From Citrus sinensis (taxonomy: Eukaryota > Streptophyta > Magnoliopsida > Sapindales > Rutaceae), in assembly GCF_022201045.2 (NCBI RefSeq), contig NC_068564.1:3596001-3660000 (forward strand): a stretch of DNA of 64,000 nucleotides. Direction: 5' to 3'. Position 1 is the stretch's first letter; each line of letters begins with the position of its first letter. Below, piece after piece: positions 1-11,453 of the stretch. The notes below the pieces were generated by a model. The model ran no database searches. It saw only the letters and a program-made list of their open reading frames with translations, and was not told where the DNA came from. Position numbers and translations under genes: made by a program.

Positions 1-418
1 TCGGTGGTGCCCATGACTTGTTTCGCTTTTACTTATGAATCTGTAACTTTATTGGGATCTGTGATGCGAGGCTTATGATGTACTCTTTAACTTTTTTTTT
101 TTTCTGTTTTTTTCCCCGTAAAAGATTTTTCTCCCATTTCGAGATGTTAACAAATTTTATTATTAAAAAACAAGCAGATTTTATTATGCACTGTTTTTTT
201 TCTCTCTTCTCCGGCTAACTCAAAAGTTCTTGAAATGTTCACATCGGGAGTAAGAAATTGCAAAATCCCAGGAATAAATAATTATTTGTCTCTAATTATT
301 TTTCGTTTCTTTGCCACTTCCTCGCCGCATAACCTTCGGGTGTTTGTCTTTTAAAACGAAGTCTGAATTTAACTTTTTTAGATATTTATTTATTTATTTT
401 AAATTATTATTATTTTTT
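1..418. other. Intergenic, no gene seen
   Basis: AT-rich DNA with T-runs and no convincing reading frame or splice pattern. It could hold the tail of a gene lying to the left of the window, but nothing supports that directly. It ends at the left copy of the SINE target duplication (419-436). Confidence 0.5.
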
Positions 419-436
419 AACTTATCACTTATTGTT

Positions 437-664
437 TTTGTTTTTTGAAACCGATTAAGCATCAGTTGATTATGAAGTACATGTCTATTACTGTATATAT
501 TATTACATTTTTATTGTATAAAGTACATGCACGTTATAAGAAGTCTCCACATAATTATGTTTAATTGAGAAAGGTTAAATCCGTGGGGATTCGAACCATT
601 GCCCTCATAGTCATGCTTAACTTTGAGGGTAATGGTTCACCACTGGGCTATAAGCCCAGGTGGC
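437..664 (-). mobile_element. tRNA-derived SINE with 18-bp target duplication
   Basis: Read on the minus strand, this 228-bp unit starts at 664 and ends in an A-rich tail at 437. It carries RNA polymerase III internal promoter boxes: box A TAGCCCAGTGG (650-640) and box B GGTTCGAATCC (597-587), about 42 bases apart. It is flanked by a perfect 18-bp direct repeat, AACTTATCACTTATTGTT, at 419-436 and 665-682. Known biology: this combination marks a short interspersed element copied by LINE reverse transcriptase at a nicked target. The perfect duplication suggests a fairly recent insertion. Family not identified. Confidence 0.9.
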
Positions 665-682
665 AACTTATCACTTATTGTT

Positions 683-3600
683 AAATAATGTTATTTAAAT
701 AAAAAAATTCTACTTTTATTTAAAGTAAGTTTAAATAGAAAATTTTAATTTCAAATATCAAAAGTACCCTTAACAATTTATGTATTTCTAATATTATGTA
801 TAAACTTAATATTTTTATATTATTCTTGAAGTTATTTTTTTAATTACTTTAACTTTTTATTCACATGATAACATTAACTAAGCTGAAATATTGAACAAAT
901 CAAATTATGTCTATTGTTATGAAAAAAAAAATAAAACAACAATATTGACTTTATAATAAAGGTTAATATTATAATTACATCTTTTATTAAAAAATTAAAT
1001 TAAGATCAACCATGATAGTATTTTCTTTTAATGCTACCAAATAAATCAACGTAAAAATTATAAATTATGAAGAATAAATATATGCACTACTTAAAAGAAT
1101 ATTTTTGTCAAACTACTAACTTTTAATTTTTTCTCTTCATATGTAGAAAAGACAAAACAAACATGTCATTCAAATATTTTCATACAAACCTATTCAGATT
1201 TCAAATTAAAAAAAAAAAACAAATGCAACCTTAGTATCAAGATTTTATAATTTTTTAAATTAAAAGCTATGGTTACTATAAAACAAATTCTAATTATGAA
1301 ATAAATATCAATAGTGTATAGTTAATATGATTTTTTAAATAATAATTTTGATAAAAATAATAAAAATATTATAAATTATGCAACATACCAATAGTAAATC
1401 AAATTAACTTAATTTTTAAATTATAATAATTAGTATTTATCAAATATTTTATTATTACCGTGTTTAAACTATAATCACCTAATTTCAATATGAAATAGGA
1501 CCTTAAAACTCTTGCCTTACAAATATATATACACGTATCTTGCAATTATTTGATGAAAATCTATGAACTAAGTTAAATAGACCTCTAAATTATAAAATAA
1601 CTATATGAATTCATATAAATTAGCAAGTTTCTGTATTTGTAATATAATAATCAAAAGATGAAGAAAGGTTTCCACCAGATTTCAATCTAATGAATAATGA
1701 TGGTTTCTTTTCTTCAAGCCCTTATAAATAAATTTGACTAGCTGGCTTCCAATTTGGGTGGCATTGATGATCGATGTTTCAATCAAATTAAAAATGGATG
1801 TTTAGTGAAAACAAACATTTAACATTTGATCCCATTAGGAATATAAAATCGTTTTGAGAGTTGGTAGAAGTAGAATCTTCTGAAAAGGACACGAAACATT
1901 GAGAGGAAGGAGCTTAGTGAATAAAAATATAAATAATCTAATAGTTGAGAGACCATTTTTATAATCTGATTAGTGACTTGAAGCGGCGGAAAAGCAGAAC
2001 CGGCGCATGACATAAAATGAAAGCTCTGGATTCTTTTGACCTACAAAGGCTACAAGGTCTTGTTTGGATAAAGAAAACAAATCCCATGGGCTTATGCTTT
2101 TGTCTTTTCCATTAGCAATTTAGTGGCCAAGAGCATATTCGGAATTTTGGAAATAGGGTGTTTCTTTGACTTTAGGGGGAAAATAAAATAAAGGTTTTCT
2201 TGTTGTACTTTTATTTTTAGTGCTGTAAAACAAGAAAGCATTTTTGGTATTTGAAAGCGCTTTTGGCAATACCAAAAATGCTTTGAGTTGGCGAGCTAGC
2301 ATTCTTGTGCACTGTGTGAACTAGATAAAAACGCCCCTAGAGAATCGAAGATGTTGCAATTCACTGTCCTGATAGATTCTCAAGATGTTTTAGAAATGGA
2401 CCTTTTGACTTTCTATGTTAATAAATTTCGTCTATTTAAATAGAGATATTGTGCTATCTTAGTCTCCGTCCAAATCGACAGAATTCACTAATGAAAGCGA
2501 GTCTCAAAATCTATTTCTAAGACGATAAGAGTCTAATTGTTTATTGAAATAAATCACATGGTCCGAGTATCTTTTGCCCTTAACACAAAGATGCTAAAAA
2601 ATGCTTTAATTCAAAACAATTTCCTACAGAAGCAAGTCAAATAGCACTGAGATTTTGCCTTCGGGGAGAAAAGATAACAAGGGTTGTACATAAGAGCATA
2701 TAAAATTTGAGCACAAAAGAGCATATAAAACTAGAGTGTTGGTGCAAATTGATTAGCAGTGAAAGAGAAATTGGAAATAAGAGGAGACAGGAACAAGTCA
2801 TTTCATTTTCAGACAACTTTGATACAGTCAGCAAAGCTTACTTCGGAATATTAGATTCAAATCAAGTAGCCAACTTGGATGTAGCAAGCTGAGCTGGTAA
2901 TCTGGTGGTCCAAAAGAATAATCTAAAGATGTAACAACATTTGGCAATTCAAGAACTTGAAAAAGTTTATGATACTTAACCACAACAAACAATACATTTA
3001 AAAAAAAAAAACATAATAGGTTATGCTTCAGATGGATTCATCAAAGCCAAATAATTGTAGGTGGTTTAACAAATGAACAATCTGTCTTTCTTTATTGTTG
3101 TTACCATTTTTTGGTTTAGTTATAAATGCACTTGCTTGACACAACAAAGCTTTTATCTCTAGAGTATCGGTGCTAAACTAGAATAATAAATGAACATGCC
3201 TATCACATTCTCAATCTATACGTTTCATGTTACTTGATGAGAACATTTATTGACCTCACATGAGCATGGGCACTGTTAAGGAAGAATGCAGAGCATTAAA
3301 ATTAAAGATCTTAGAGTAGATTGTAATTCAGGGCAAGAAGTGAAGGTGAAACGAGCAAATCACAAGCATGCAGATAACTCCAGTCCATGGCAGGACACGG
3401 TGCGGAACATTTTTCAGAGAGTTGCTAACAACCAAGTTGACCATGTCACAAGGATCAAAGAGAGTGCCAAAATAGAACAAGATTTACTTTCATGTAGATA
3501 CAAGCTAAGCAAATATACAGGATCTGAAATTTCAAAAGTTCCATTCGGTTGAATTTTCTTTAGGATCAGCATACCACACAATGAGCCCCCATCGGTATAT

Positions 3601-4384
3601 GTCCTTTGGTTTTTTATTATTTCCCATAGCATGCTTTAGAAGTAAATGGATTGCTGACAGCATCTTTTTGGTGATGACAGATGAGACGATATTTAATAGG
3701 GTGTAGCTTTTCAAGATAAATTCCAGAATAATAACTCAGAATATTATTAACTTACCAGGATCCCCCAAGCAATGCACATTGCAGCATTCATGTCTATAGA
3801 TTTGATAGTTTCCAGAGCTTTACATATGTTAAAAAATGCAAGAAAGATAGCTTCTTCACTGCCATAGCACAGAAGAGAAGAATAAGTATATCCTGCCGAG
3901 AAGTACAAAAACAACATGTAAAATATTGTGCACTGACTCATACATTTGATTTGATGTCATCTTCATCATTATTTGATCCCAGCTGAAGCATGATGCATGG
4001 TGAAAGATTATCAAAAACAGAAGTCACGGTGTTCACATATTTATACCTTCCATTTCCAGAGAAAATCAACAAAATGAAAAAGTACACATTCATTGGTAAT
4101 ATAATGTGTCTTTGAAAAGAGGTTCCAGCCATCATATTAGACCCAGTAATTACAGCCTATCACAAAGGGAAAAGAATATCCATAATTCTACTGCATAGTC
4201 CAAGGCACAGTCCTCAAGAACTTGTAGAAGAATCTGCAAATACATCTACCACAGTCAACTTTTTTCATCAGCCACCAAACATAAGAAGCAAAAGTCGTTT
4301 TCATCACAAATTATAAGTATTTAGCGCTGACATCCAGCAGTAGTCACCTCTTACAACCAAAACTATCAGATTCAATACGTGACA
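683..4384. other. Intergenic and 3' flank of LPA2
   Basis: About 3.7 kb with no gene I can support. The first 1.5 kb is very AT-rich. A perfect hairpin lies at 2235-2284. Short open frames at 2707-2892, 3286-3552 and on the minus strand at 3747-4135 match no family I recognise. The last few hundred bases before 4385 should hold the LPA2 3' untranslated region. Confidence 0.5.
2235..2284. repeat. Perfect 17-bp inverted repeat (hairpin)
   Basis: AAAGCATTTTTGGTATT at 2235-2251 is exactly reverse-complemented at 2268-2284, leaving a 16-base loop. The stem is perfect. It may be the core of a small MITE or a transcribed hairpin; the sequence alone does not decide. Confidence 0.85.
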
Positions 4385-6345
4385 TCATTTTTGTTCTTTG
4401 ACTTTCTCATTTTGCAGGTACTTCAACACTCCATATGCTACTGTTCCAGCAAAGAACAAGCCAACTGTTGGGGTGAAAGTTGGGTAAAGATACTTCACGA
4501 ACAACTTATCCAACTCTTCTGGCAGGAAGCCTGTAGAAGTGAAAAAAATTGGAAGCAACATAAATTATGACTTTCAATATCTCAGTTCAACCAGCCTAAT
4601 TTAATTTTGCTATAGAACCTCTCCACATGATCACATCTGATACAGTAACATGCAATAAGTGGAGAGGTAAACAATTTATCCACTCCCTCTACCCCACTAA
4701 TAAGTGAAATCAATTCACTAGGCATCTTCAGGGAAAGACATGTCCTCAAATACAAATAGTTGAACTAGGATGCCACTAAGCAGGCACTGCCAATGTCTGT
4801 TAGATTGAAGAACTTGCAACTGACAAGTTTTATGAAGCAGCCAAACAAGTGACATTGTTTCATTGGGGCATCTGAAAGTAAGAGCTTCAGCTCTAATGAT
4901 TCTACTACATATATAAAAGCTATAAATATTGAGCTTCATAAAATCTCTGAAACCTATATGGAACATATGCACGTCAGTTAAGAACTCAACTTCCAACTTG
5001 GTTTGTTTTGCACAGCTGGCCTGACTATATTTATGTGATCATGCACCTAAAAGTTATGCTGACAGACAAGGTTTTATATGTTTAACCAACTGGTTCATAA
5101 TAAGTGTGTGCACGATTGCACTTTTGTGTGGACTTCCAGGTTTCTCAGGTTTACTGGATCAAGATCCTAAATATCTTAGCTATTAAATAGAGCTTTTTTC
5201 TTTTTTTTGTGGAAATCTGATTGTAGTCATTTGTCTGGACTTCAGCTCAGATGTCAGAAGAAACGAAGGGAAAATATACTCTAGTAGAACTCTAGCACCA
5301 GACACTACCTACAGCAGCTTAAACTTCTACTTCTACAGCATGCAAAAGCAACTGATTGGCAATAAGGTTTACAATTTTGCAGAGCTGTTATTTAAAAAGT
5401 TAGTCTTCATTCCATGAATTTGAACAATCAAGTCTGCTCCTAAACTCTGACGGCATGTTTGGTTTGGAGAAATGGAAGGAAAGGAGAGTAGAGGAAACGA
5501 GGAAAGGGGAAAGAAATAAAGGGAATAAGAGATGATTCCACATCAAACCAAACAATGAAATTGAGATTGACCCTCATTTTCTCTCTCTCTCTCTCCCCTT
5601 TCCACTCATCTCCTCTCCTCCCATTTCTTTCAACCAAACAAGTATTAAATTTACAGTTTTAAGGATAAGAATTGGCACATTAGTTTCTAACTACTAACTA
5701 GTCTCTATAATCAATCTAATGAACTGTACTAATTGTTCAATTCAAGGAATCTTCCAGCCAAAAGGAAAAAAAAATCACAAAAATTCAACTAAATTACCAA
5801 ATTACTAATCAGAAATGCAAAAAGCATAGCTATAAATGCATCAACAAAATTTAATAAAGGCTCCAATTTTCATCAATTTTTATACCCGAAGCCGCAAGAG
5901 CAATCCCTTGAAAAAGAATGATTCCACCAACACCCAACCAAGCAAGAAGAAAAGCACTCTCATTCTTCATCATCTCCTTAGCTTTAGCCTCATCTTCTTT
6001 GCTCATAACACTCAGTTTCTCAACGGGATTCCGCCTAACAACCGATGCCCTCTCTCTTCTACCCTTTGGTTGTTTCTTCTTCTTACTCCCATCCGCCACA
6101 CTAGGTTTCCCAGAAGTTGAAGAAGAAGAAGATAACGTTGAGGAGCCAAAGCCTTGGCCTGGTGAAGTGGGTTTGGGTTTCTTGGCCGGTGCTGATGCTG
6201 ATTCTTCGATGGGTTCGGTGTTGATTGGAGTGTTCTGAGATTTGATGAGAGTGAGAGTGAGATTTGATTTGGGTTTGGGTTTGGATTGAAGAGGATGATA
6301 GGGTTTGGTGGTGAAAGATGACGGAGAGTGGATTTGTAGCGCCAT
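4385..6345 (-). CDS. LPA2: Protein LOW PSII ACCUMULATION 2, chloroplastic
   Basis: Two exons: 6345-5886 and 4530-4385, intron 5885-4531 with GT/AG borders and consistent phase, giving 201 residues (Arabidopsis LPA2 is about 185). The start MALQIHSP is the family's typical N-terminus and begins a Ser/Pro-rich chloroplast transit peptide. The middle is low-complexity and basic (KKKKQPKGRR). A membrane segment follows (FLLAWLGVGGIILFQGIALA, about residues 132-151), then, in exon 2, a second one after GFLPEELDKLFVKYLYP. In Arabidopsis LPA2 is a thylakoid protein that helps assemble CP43 into photosystem II. The intron carries a small MITE (5456-5640). A single-exon reading would stop just past the donor site with a spurious tail, so the spliced model is preferred. 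Confidence 0.93.
5456..5640. mobile_element. Small TIR element (MITE) in LPA2 intron
   Basis: The left end starts TGTTTGGTTTGGAGAAATGG. The reverse complement of the right end starts TGTTTGGTTGAAAGAAATGG. The termini are purine-rich on one side and pyrimidine-rich on the other, with a CT microsatellite near the right end. No target duplication could be fixed, so the borders are approximate. It resembles the ends of the older element at 53077-58648. Confidence 0.6.
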
Positions 6346-6653
6346 TTTCAGTTTAGTTGGTTATTATGGCCCGTTTGCGTCAGTTCATTTATCTTCTTTG
6401 GTCTGAACTTGAGGAAATAACACTCATAAGAGTTAAAATTACACATTTTGCCATTAACTAGTTTTATAAAAGAAGTGAAAAAGAACAAAACATGAGTGTG
6501 CGTCGTGGTCCATTTCCCTCCTCAACAAAGTTGCCTAATTTTATCCTCCACAATTTTTTCCCACGCCATGTTTGTTCTCAGCTTCACTTGACCCAACTCC
6601 CCTCTCCTTGAAAATGCATAGATTTTATTTTATCAAAAAACCCACTTCTGTTG
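6346..6653. promoter_or_regulatory. Shared divergent promoter region, LPA2 and photolyase/hydrolase
   Basis: Only 308 bp separate the start codon of LPA2 (minus) from that of the photolyase/hydrolase fusion (plus), and both 5' untranslated regions must lie in it. No clear TATA box stands out. Such a short head-to-head spacing suggests a bidirectional promoter; this is inferred from layout. Confidence 0.6.
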
Positions 6654-9600
6654 ATGGCCCTCATCTCTTTCCCGCGCTTTCTTTCTCGACCGTTGGAGTC
6701 CAATCATCGTCGGTCTCTCCGAAGCAGACACAAATGCGTTTGTTGTGTTTCTCCAACAGCAGCAGCAACAAGCAAAGGCCGAAGTGGGTCCGCTGTTATT
6801 TGGTTCAAGCAAGATCTTCGCGTGGACGATCATCTTGGACTTGTTGCTGCCTCCAAGTATCAGGCTGTTGTTCCTCTTTATGTCTTTGATCACAGGATTC
6901 TTTCTCGTAAGTGGGTTTATTTTCTTTTCTTTCTTTTTTTTATTTGTTTTCATTATCGGGTTTTAAAATTTGGATTTTGTAAGGACAAAGGAAGATTCTT
7001 GCCCGCAACACCTTGAGTTTTATAAAATGATGGGCCATTCAAGAAATGATGCTTAAAATTTTGTTTGATGCTTAAAATGATGGATTATTCAAGAAATGCT
7101 GCATATGTGGAACCGACTATCGAGCGTGTCTATAATCCTATTATGATGATGAGAAAATTTTGTTTCTTTGTTGTGCTGACGCATGTGATAATTTATTCAG
7201 GTTATTCCAATGAAATGCTAGAATTGGTTATTTTTGCTTTGGAAGACTTGAGAAAGTCATTGAAGGAACAGGGATCTGATCTGATGATTAGATTTGGGAG
7301 AGTAGAGAATGTCATTCGGGAGCTCGTAGAAGAGGTTTTTACATGCTATATTTGCTTAGTATAATTATATGTTAATGAGGTCTAGTTGTAGTACTCATCC
7401 ACTCACATTGTTAATTTTGTCAACAAGGACTGCAACAGGTGAAAGCTACCAGTGTATTTGCTGAAGAGGAGGTTGAGTACCACCTTCGCCAGATGATGGC
7501 CATTGTGGATGAAACCTTGGCAAAGGTCTCTCTTGTAGATGGGAAACCAAAGATTTGTTTATGGCAGACTCCATTTTATGATATTAAGGTGGCGATTTTT
7601 GCCTTGTGTGAGTTTTTAATATGTGATTACTTGGGTGTGCAATTTGATGGTACATATTCATATGTCACGCAGAATCTGAATGACCTGCCTGTGTCTCACA
7701 ACGAATTTAGAAAACTTCAACGGCCTCTTACTTCACCTATCTTGCCTCCAACATTAGCTGGTGCAAAATTAGAAGCCGACTGGGGTAAGGTCTCAGTTTA
7801 ATAAAACTGTATCTTGTACTACTACTTTCCCAATATTTTCTTATCTCAATTTTAACTTTACTAGGTTTAGTGTCTGAAAGCTTATGATATGCAATTTTGG
7901 TTAACCCTAGGGACAGTGATGATTGAACTATGAATCAGGTCCTCTGCCGACATTTGATGAGTTGAAGGAGTTTGTGAATGAGAATCCATGGAAATTAGAG
8001 GAGAGTTGGACTTTGATCAACAATATGTCAGCTGAAACAATATTGACAGACAAGTTATCAAAGCTGGGGAAAAGAAGTAAAAGAAATTTGAATAACCAAC
8101 ATTCTCCAAGGAAGAGACTAGATAAATCTTTTTTTGTCACAGATAAAGGAAACACTGTAGGAGGTGGGACAAATGCTGTATTGAATGCATTGCAAGCATA
8201 TTTGAGATACTTGGAGGGAACAGTTCGAGATGACTGGCAAGAGTATGTGGTGACACTATATGCCAGTTTATTTTGACCATGCAATAGATTTTCTAAGATG
8301 TGTTGAAAATCTCTTAGTAGGACTCTACTAAGCACTATTCATACTTTATTAAAGCAATATATCTTGATCTCATATTGTGAATTGCTGCTGCCTTATTTTA
8401 TCATTCTTGTCACTCATGAATTGGATGGTGTAAAGCAGAATAATGTTTAACAATTAAGTTGTAAATTTTAGTGTTTAAAATTTCGTGTTAAAGCTAATTA
8501 GATTCTATTAAAATGTGATATGACATTACAAGAAATTTCTTTTTGGCTTGATTTGGTATCAGGCTGCAAGAAAAGCTACGCAATGCCGAAAGTCGTGATG
8601 GAGCTTCATTTGCTACACTTTTTGGCCCAGCCCTTTGTCTCGGCATCATATCTAGAAGGGGAGTTCACTATGAAGCTATCAAGTTTGAGAAAGAACGGAA
8701 CGCTGGATTTTTATCTCCCTTTGGATATTCTGCTGCCACTATTGCTGCAGCAGCTGATGCTGTTTGCTCAATGGAGGTACGGTGATGCACAGTTGATGCT
8801 ATGGTTGTTTCATGTGATTCTTTTGGTCACTAACTGTTAGGTGGCGTTTTCCTTTAATTTTTTTTATTTAATCTATGATTTTCATACAGAGCCTTTTAAG
8901 AATTTCAGCTTTTTTCTGGTGCAGTGGTACTGGCTTATGTCTCTAAGAAGTCTAAGAAGTAACGAAGGAGTGTATTCTACACGAATTTGGAGATGGAATG
9001 GCTATCAAATACAGGTTCACAGTTGAAGACTGATCATGCATTTAATAATCACTTTACTTAAAAATCATTGGGGTGTAGTTTGTCATTCTTATGGGGGGTT
9101 TATTGTCCTTAATTCTGGATAAATACTTAAACAAGATTAAGTTGATTTCACTTATTTTCCCTAGGGAATTATTTTGCAGTATACAGTTGCTGGTAAAGAA
9201 GGTCCTGCCATTTTGCTTGTGCATGGTTTTGGTGCATTCTTGGAGCACTACCGGGACAACATATATGACATTGCTGATGGTGGAAACCGTGTTTGGGCAA
9301 TTACACTTTTAGGGTTTGGCAGATCAGAAAAGCCAAATATTGTCTACACTGAATTAATGTGGTCTGAACTGCTGCGAGATTTTACTGTTGAAGTTGTGGG
9401 TGAACCTGTGCATCTCATAGGGAATTCAATTGGTGGTATGTTTTTAAGTACCAACCTGACGAGAGGTAAATTGTATGCTTTCTTGCTCTCCATCAATTAC
9501 CTATTGTCACGATCTATTATCTGCAGGCTATTTTGTTGCCATTGTTGCTTGTCTTTGGCCTGCGGTGGTCAAGTCTGTTGTCCTTATCAACAGTGCTGGC

Positions 9601-10769
9601 AATGTTATTCCTGAATATTCGTTTCTGCAGTTCTCCAATGTATGTCTTGAATACTTGCTGCACAAATCCCTATTCTATTGACATGTCGAGCTGAACTACA
9701 TTGGCTAGTAAATTAATTTCTAAGATTTCATGTGTCAGATTATTAATTTCTATATCTTTTGCCCCAAAATTATGAATAGTAGGATTTTGATCTGCATTTC
9801 AATGCTATTAATTCTAAAGATGTCTGGAGTGTCTGGTAATGGTGAACTGCTTATATCTATGATCTATGAAATTCATTCATCTAAGTGAGGTACAAATGTC
9901 CAGGAGAGACAGGCTTCAGGGCCCATACGGCTAGGTGCTCAGCTCCTCTTGTTCTATTTGAGATTGAATATTAGCAACTTTGTAAAACAATGCTACCCAA
10001 CTGTAAGTTTTTCCCTTTTCCTGCTTCCATCTTTGTTATGTTGGTCCTGGATGTTGTATGGTGAGGAATTTCGCTCTCTTTCACTTTGCAGAGAAGAGAA
10101 CGAGCTGATGATTGGCTTATCAGTGAAATGCTAAGAGCTGTATCCTCTTCAATCTTCATTTATTAAGTTCATATATTTGTCTAGAATCAGTTTTAGGGAC
10201 TGCAGAGTAATTGGTCTATCTTAAGGGAAAAATCACCTTAACACATATTGAAGTCCTATGATCCCGGTGTGCTAGTGGTGCTGGAAAGTATTTTTAGCTT
10301 CAATCTCTCACTTCCTCTTAACTATCTTCTGGAAGGATTCAAAGAAAAGGTTTTAATTATACAGGTAAATCGTATATGGTCTGCATGCTGAAGAACTAAT
10401 ACAATCTGTTTATCTACCTGATCTGTTAAGATGGGGGCTTCATTGTTCATTTCATTTTTCATTGCTAATTATTACCATTTTATTTGCTTTTAGGGAATCA
10501 AAGACCCAATATCCGACTCAAAGTCCAAAGTGGCTATGCTTAAAGAACATTGTGCTGGCATTGTAATCAGGGAATTGGATGCTGGTAATTTTACTACTGT
10601 ATTCTCAAAATTTGTTTCCTTCTTTCCTTGCTTTTTCCTCTCTCCTCACATTTCCCTGTGCATTACAGGCCACTGCCCCCATGATGAAAAGCCAGAAGAG
10701 GTGAATTCTATCATCAGTGAATGGATAGTAACTATTGAAAGTAAAGTACCAGCAGAGAGCTTTTTGTAG
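6654..10769 (+). CDS. Photolyase-N-domain / alpha-beta hydrolase fusion protein
   Basis: Fourteen exons with consistent phase: 6654-6906, 7201-7334, 7439-7588, 7673-7784, 7939-8242, 8563-8776, 8925-9014, 9180-9435, 9527-9639, 9904-10002, 10092-10139, 10254-10364, 10494-10584, 10669-10769. Product 691 residues. After a likely chloroplast transit peptide comes a DNA-photolyase N-terminal Rossmann domain (VIWFKQDLRVDDHLGLVAAS). A poorly conserved linker then leads into an alpha/beta hydrolase from about residue 420, with oxyanion motif HGFG (434-437), nucleophile elbow GNSIGG (Ser502), and likely acid Asp632 (GIKDP) and base His660 (GHCPH). I see no photolyase FAD-binding domain, so light-driven DNA repair is unlikely. 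The layout and length match Arabidopsis At4g25290. The substrate is unknown; a plastid esterase or lipase role is inference. Confidence 0.92.
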
Positions 10770-11453
10770 TAAATGAGGAAGTGATTGCTAGATAGATTCT
10801 GGAGTTAGAAGGGGAGGGCCTAAGTTAACGTATCTTAGCGCCTGCCGAGTTAGAAGGGGTATCTTTCTACCTGATGGTCGCTATAGATTCTAGAGTTAGA
10901 AGGGGTATCTTTCTACCTGTTGGTCGCCCTTGTGAGACTATCATTTACTGAGATTGTATGTTTTATGTAGAATTGCAAATGCAGCCATCATTTATTATTC
11001 TGTATATGATCATTGAGTTCTTTCATTTGCTTCCAACACTAAATTCCATAAGCTAGCTTTTTGAAGAAATGAAAAAAGAAAAAAAAAAGTGAAAAACATA
11101 GTGAGTATTTTCTTCCATTATTTGTTTTTCTAGCAAGTCAACAAAGTTTCAACCTCCGCAAAAAGGAACGAATGAGTTTGCAAAAGGGGGGAAAAATGGC
11201 ATCACGGATCCAGCCTTCTCTTCTAGGCAAAAGAATCGCTATTAAAATGTACAAAAACTTGGAGCTTCAGTCTCCGCTCACACTGAGTATGTAAATTTCC
11301 CAGCAAATGGTTGGCGGCTTGCTTGACTAGATCTTAAGCCACACTTCATATAGCCTTGTCGACTTTCAGCAATTTCTCTCGTGCAGCTCTATTTCTTTTC
11401 TCTTCTCTCCTTGGCTCTAACTTTAATTCTATAATTTTCTTTCTCCAATTTAG
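10770..11453. other. Convergent 3' flanks of hydrolase and MIP genes
   Basis: This 684-bp tail-to-tail gap must hold the 3' untranslated regions of both neighbours. It contains the small tandem repeat at 10802-10927 and nothing else I recognise. Confidence 0.6.
10802..10927. repeat. Tandem repeat in 3' flank
   Basis: A 35-base unit beginning GAGTTAGAAGGGGTATC occurs at 10847-10881 and 10893-10927 with one mismatch, at a 46-base period. A third partial copy of its first 13 bases is at 10802-10814. It lies just after the hydrolase stop codon, probably in the 3' untranslated region. Confidence 0.8.

Noticed and set aside
575-667. A tRNA gene on the minus strand (box A/B and GGTTCGAATCC)
   Set aside because: It has a poly(A)-type tail and an 18-bp target duplication and no complete cloverleaf; it is a SINE.
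3286-3552. Plus-strand 88-codon open frame
   Set aside because: No recognisable domain, no splice or promoter context; likely chance.
5918-6238. Plus-strand frame opposite LPA2 exon 1
   Set aside because: Mirror of a Ser/Lys-rich coding exon on the other strand.
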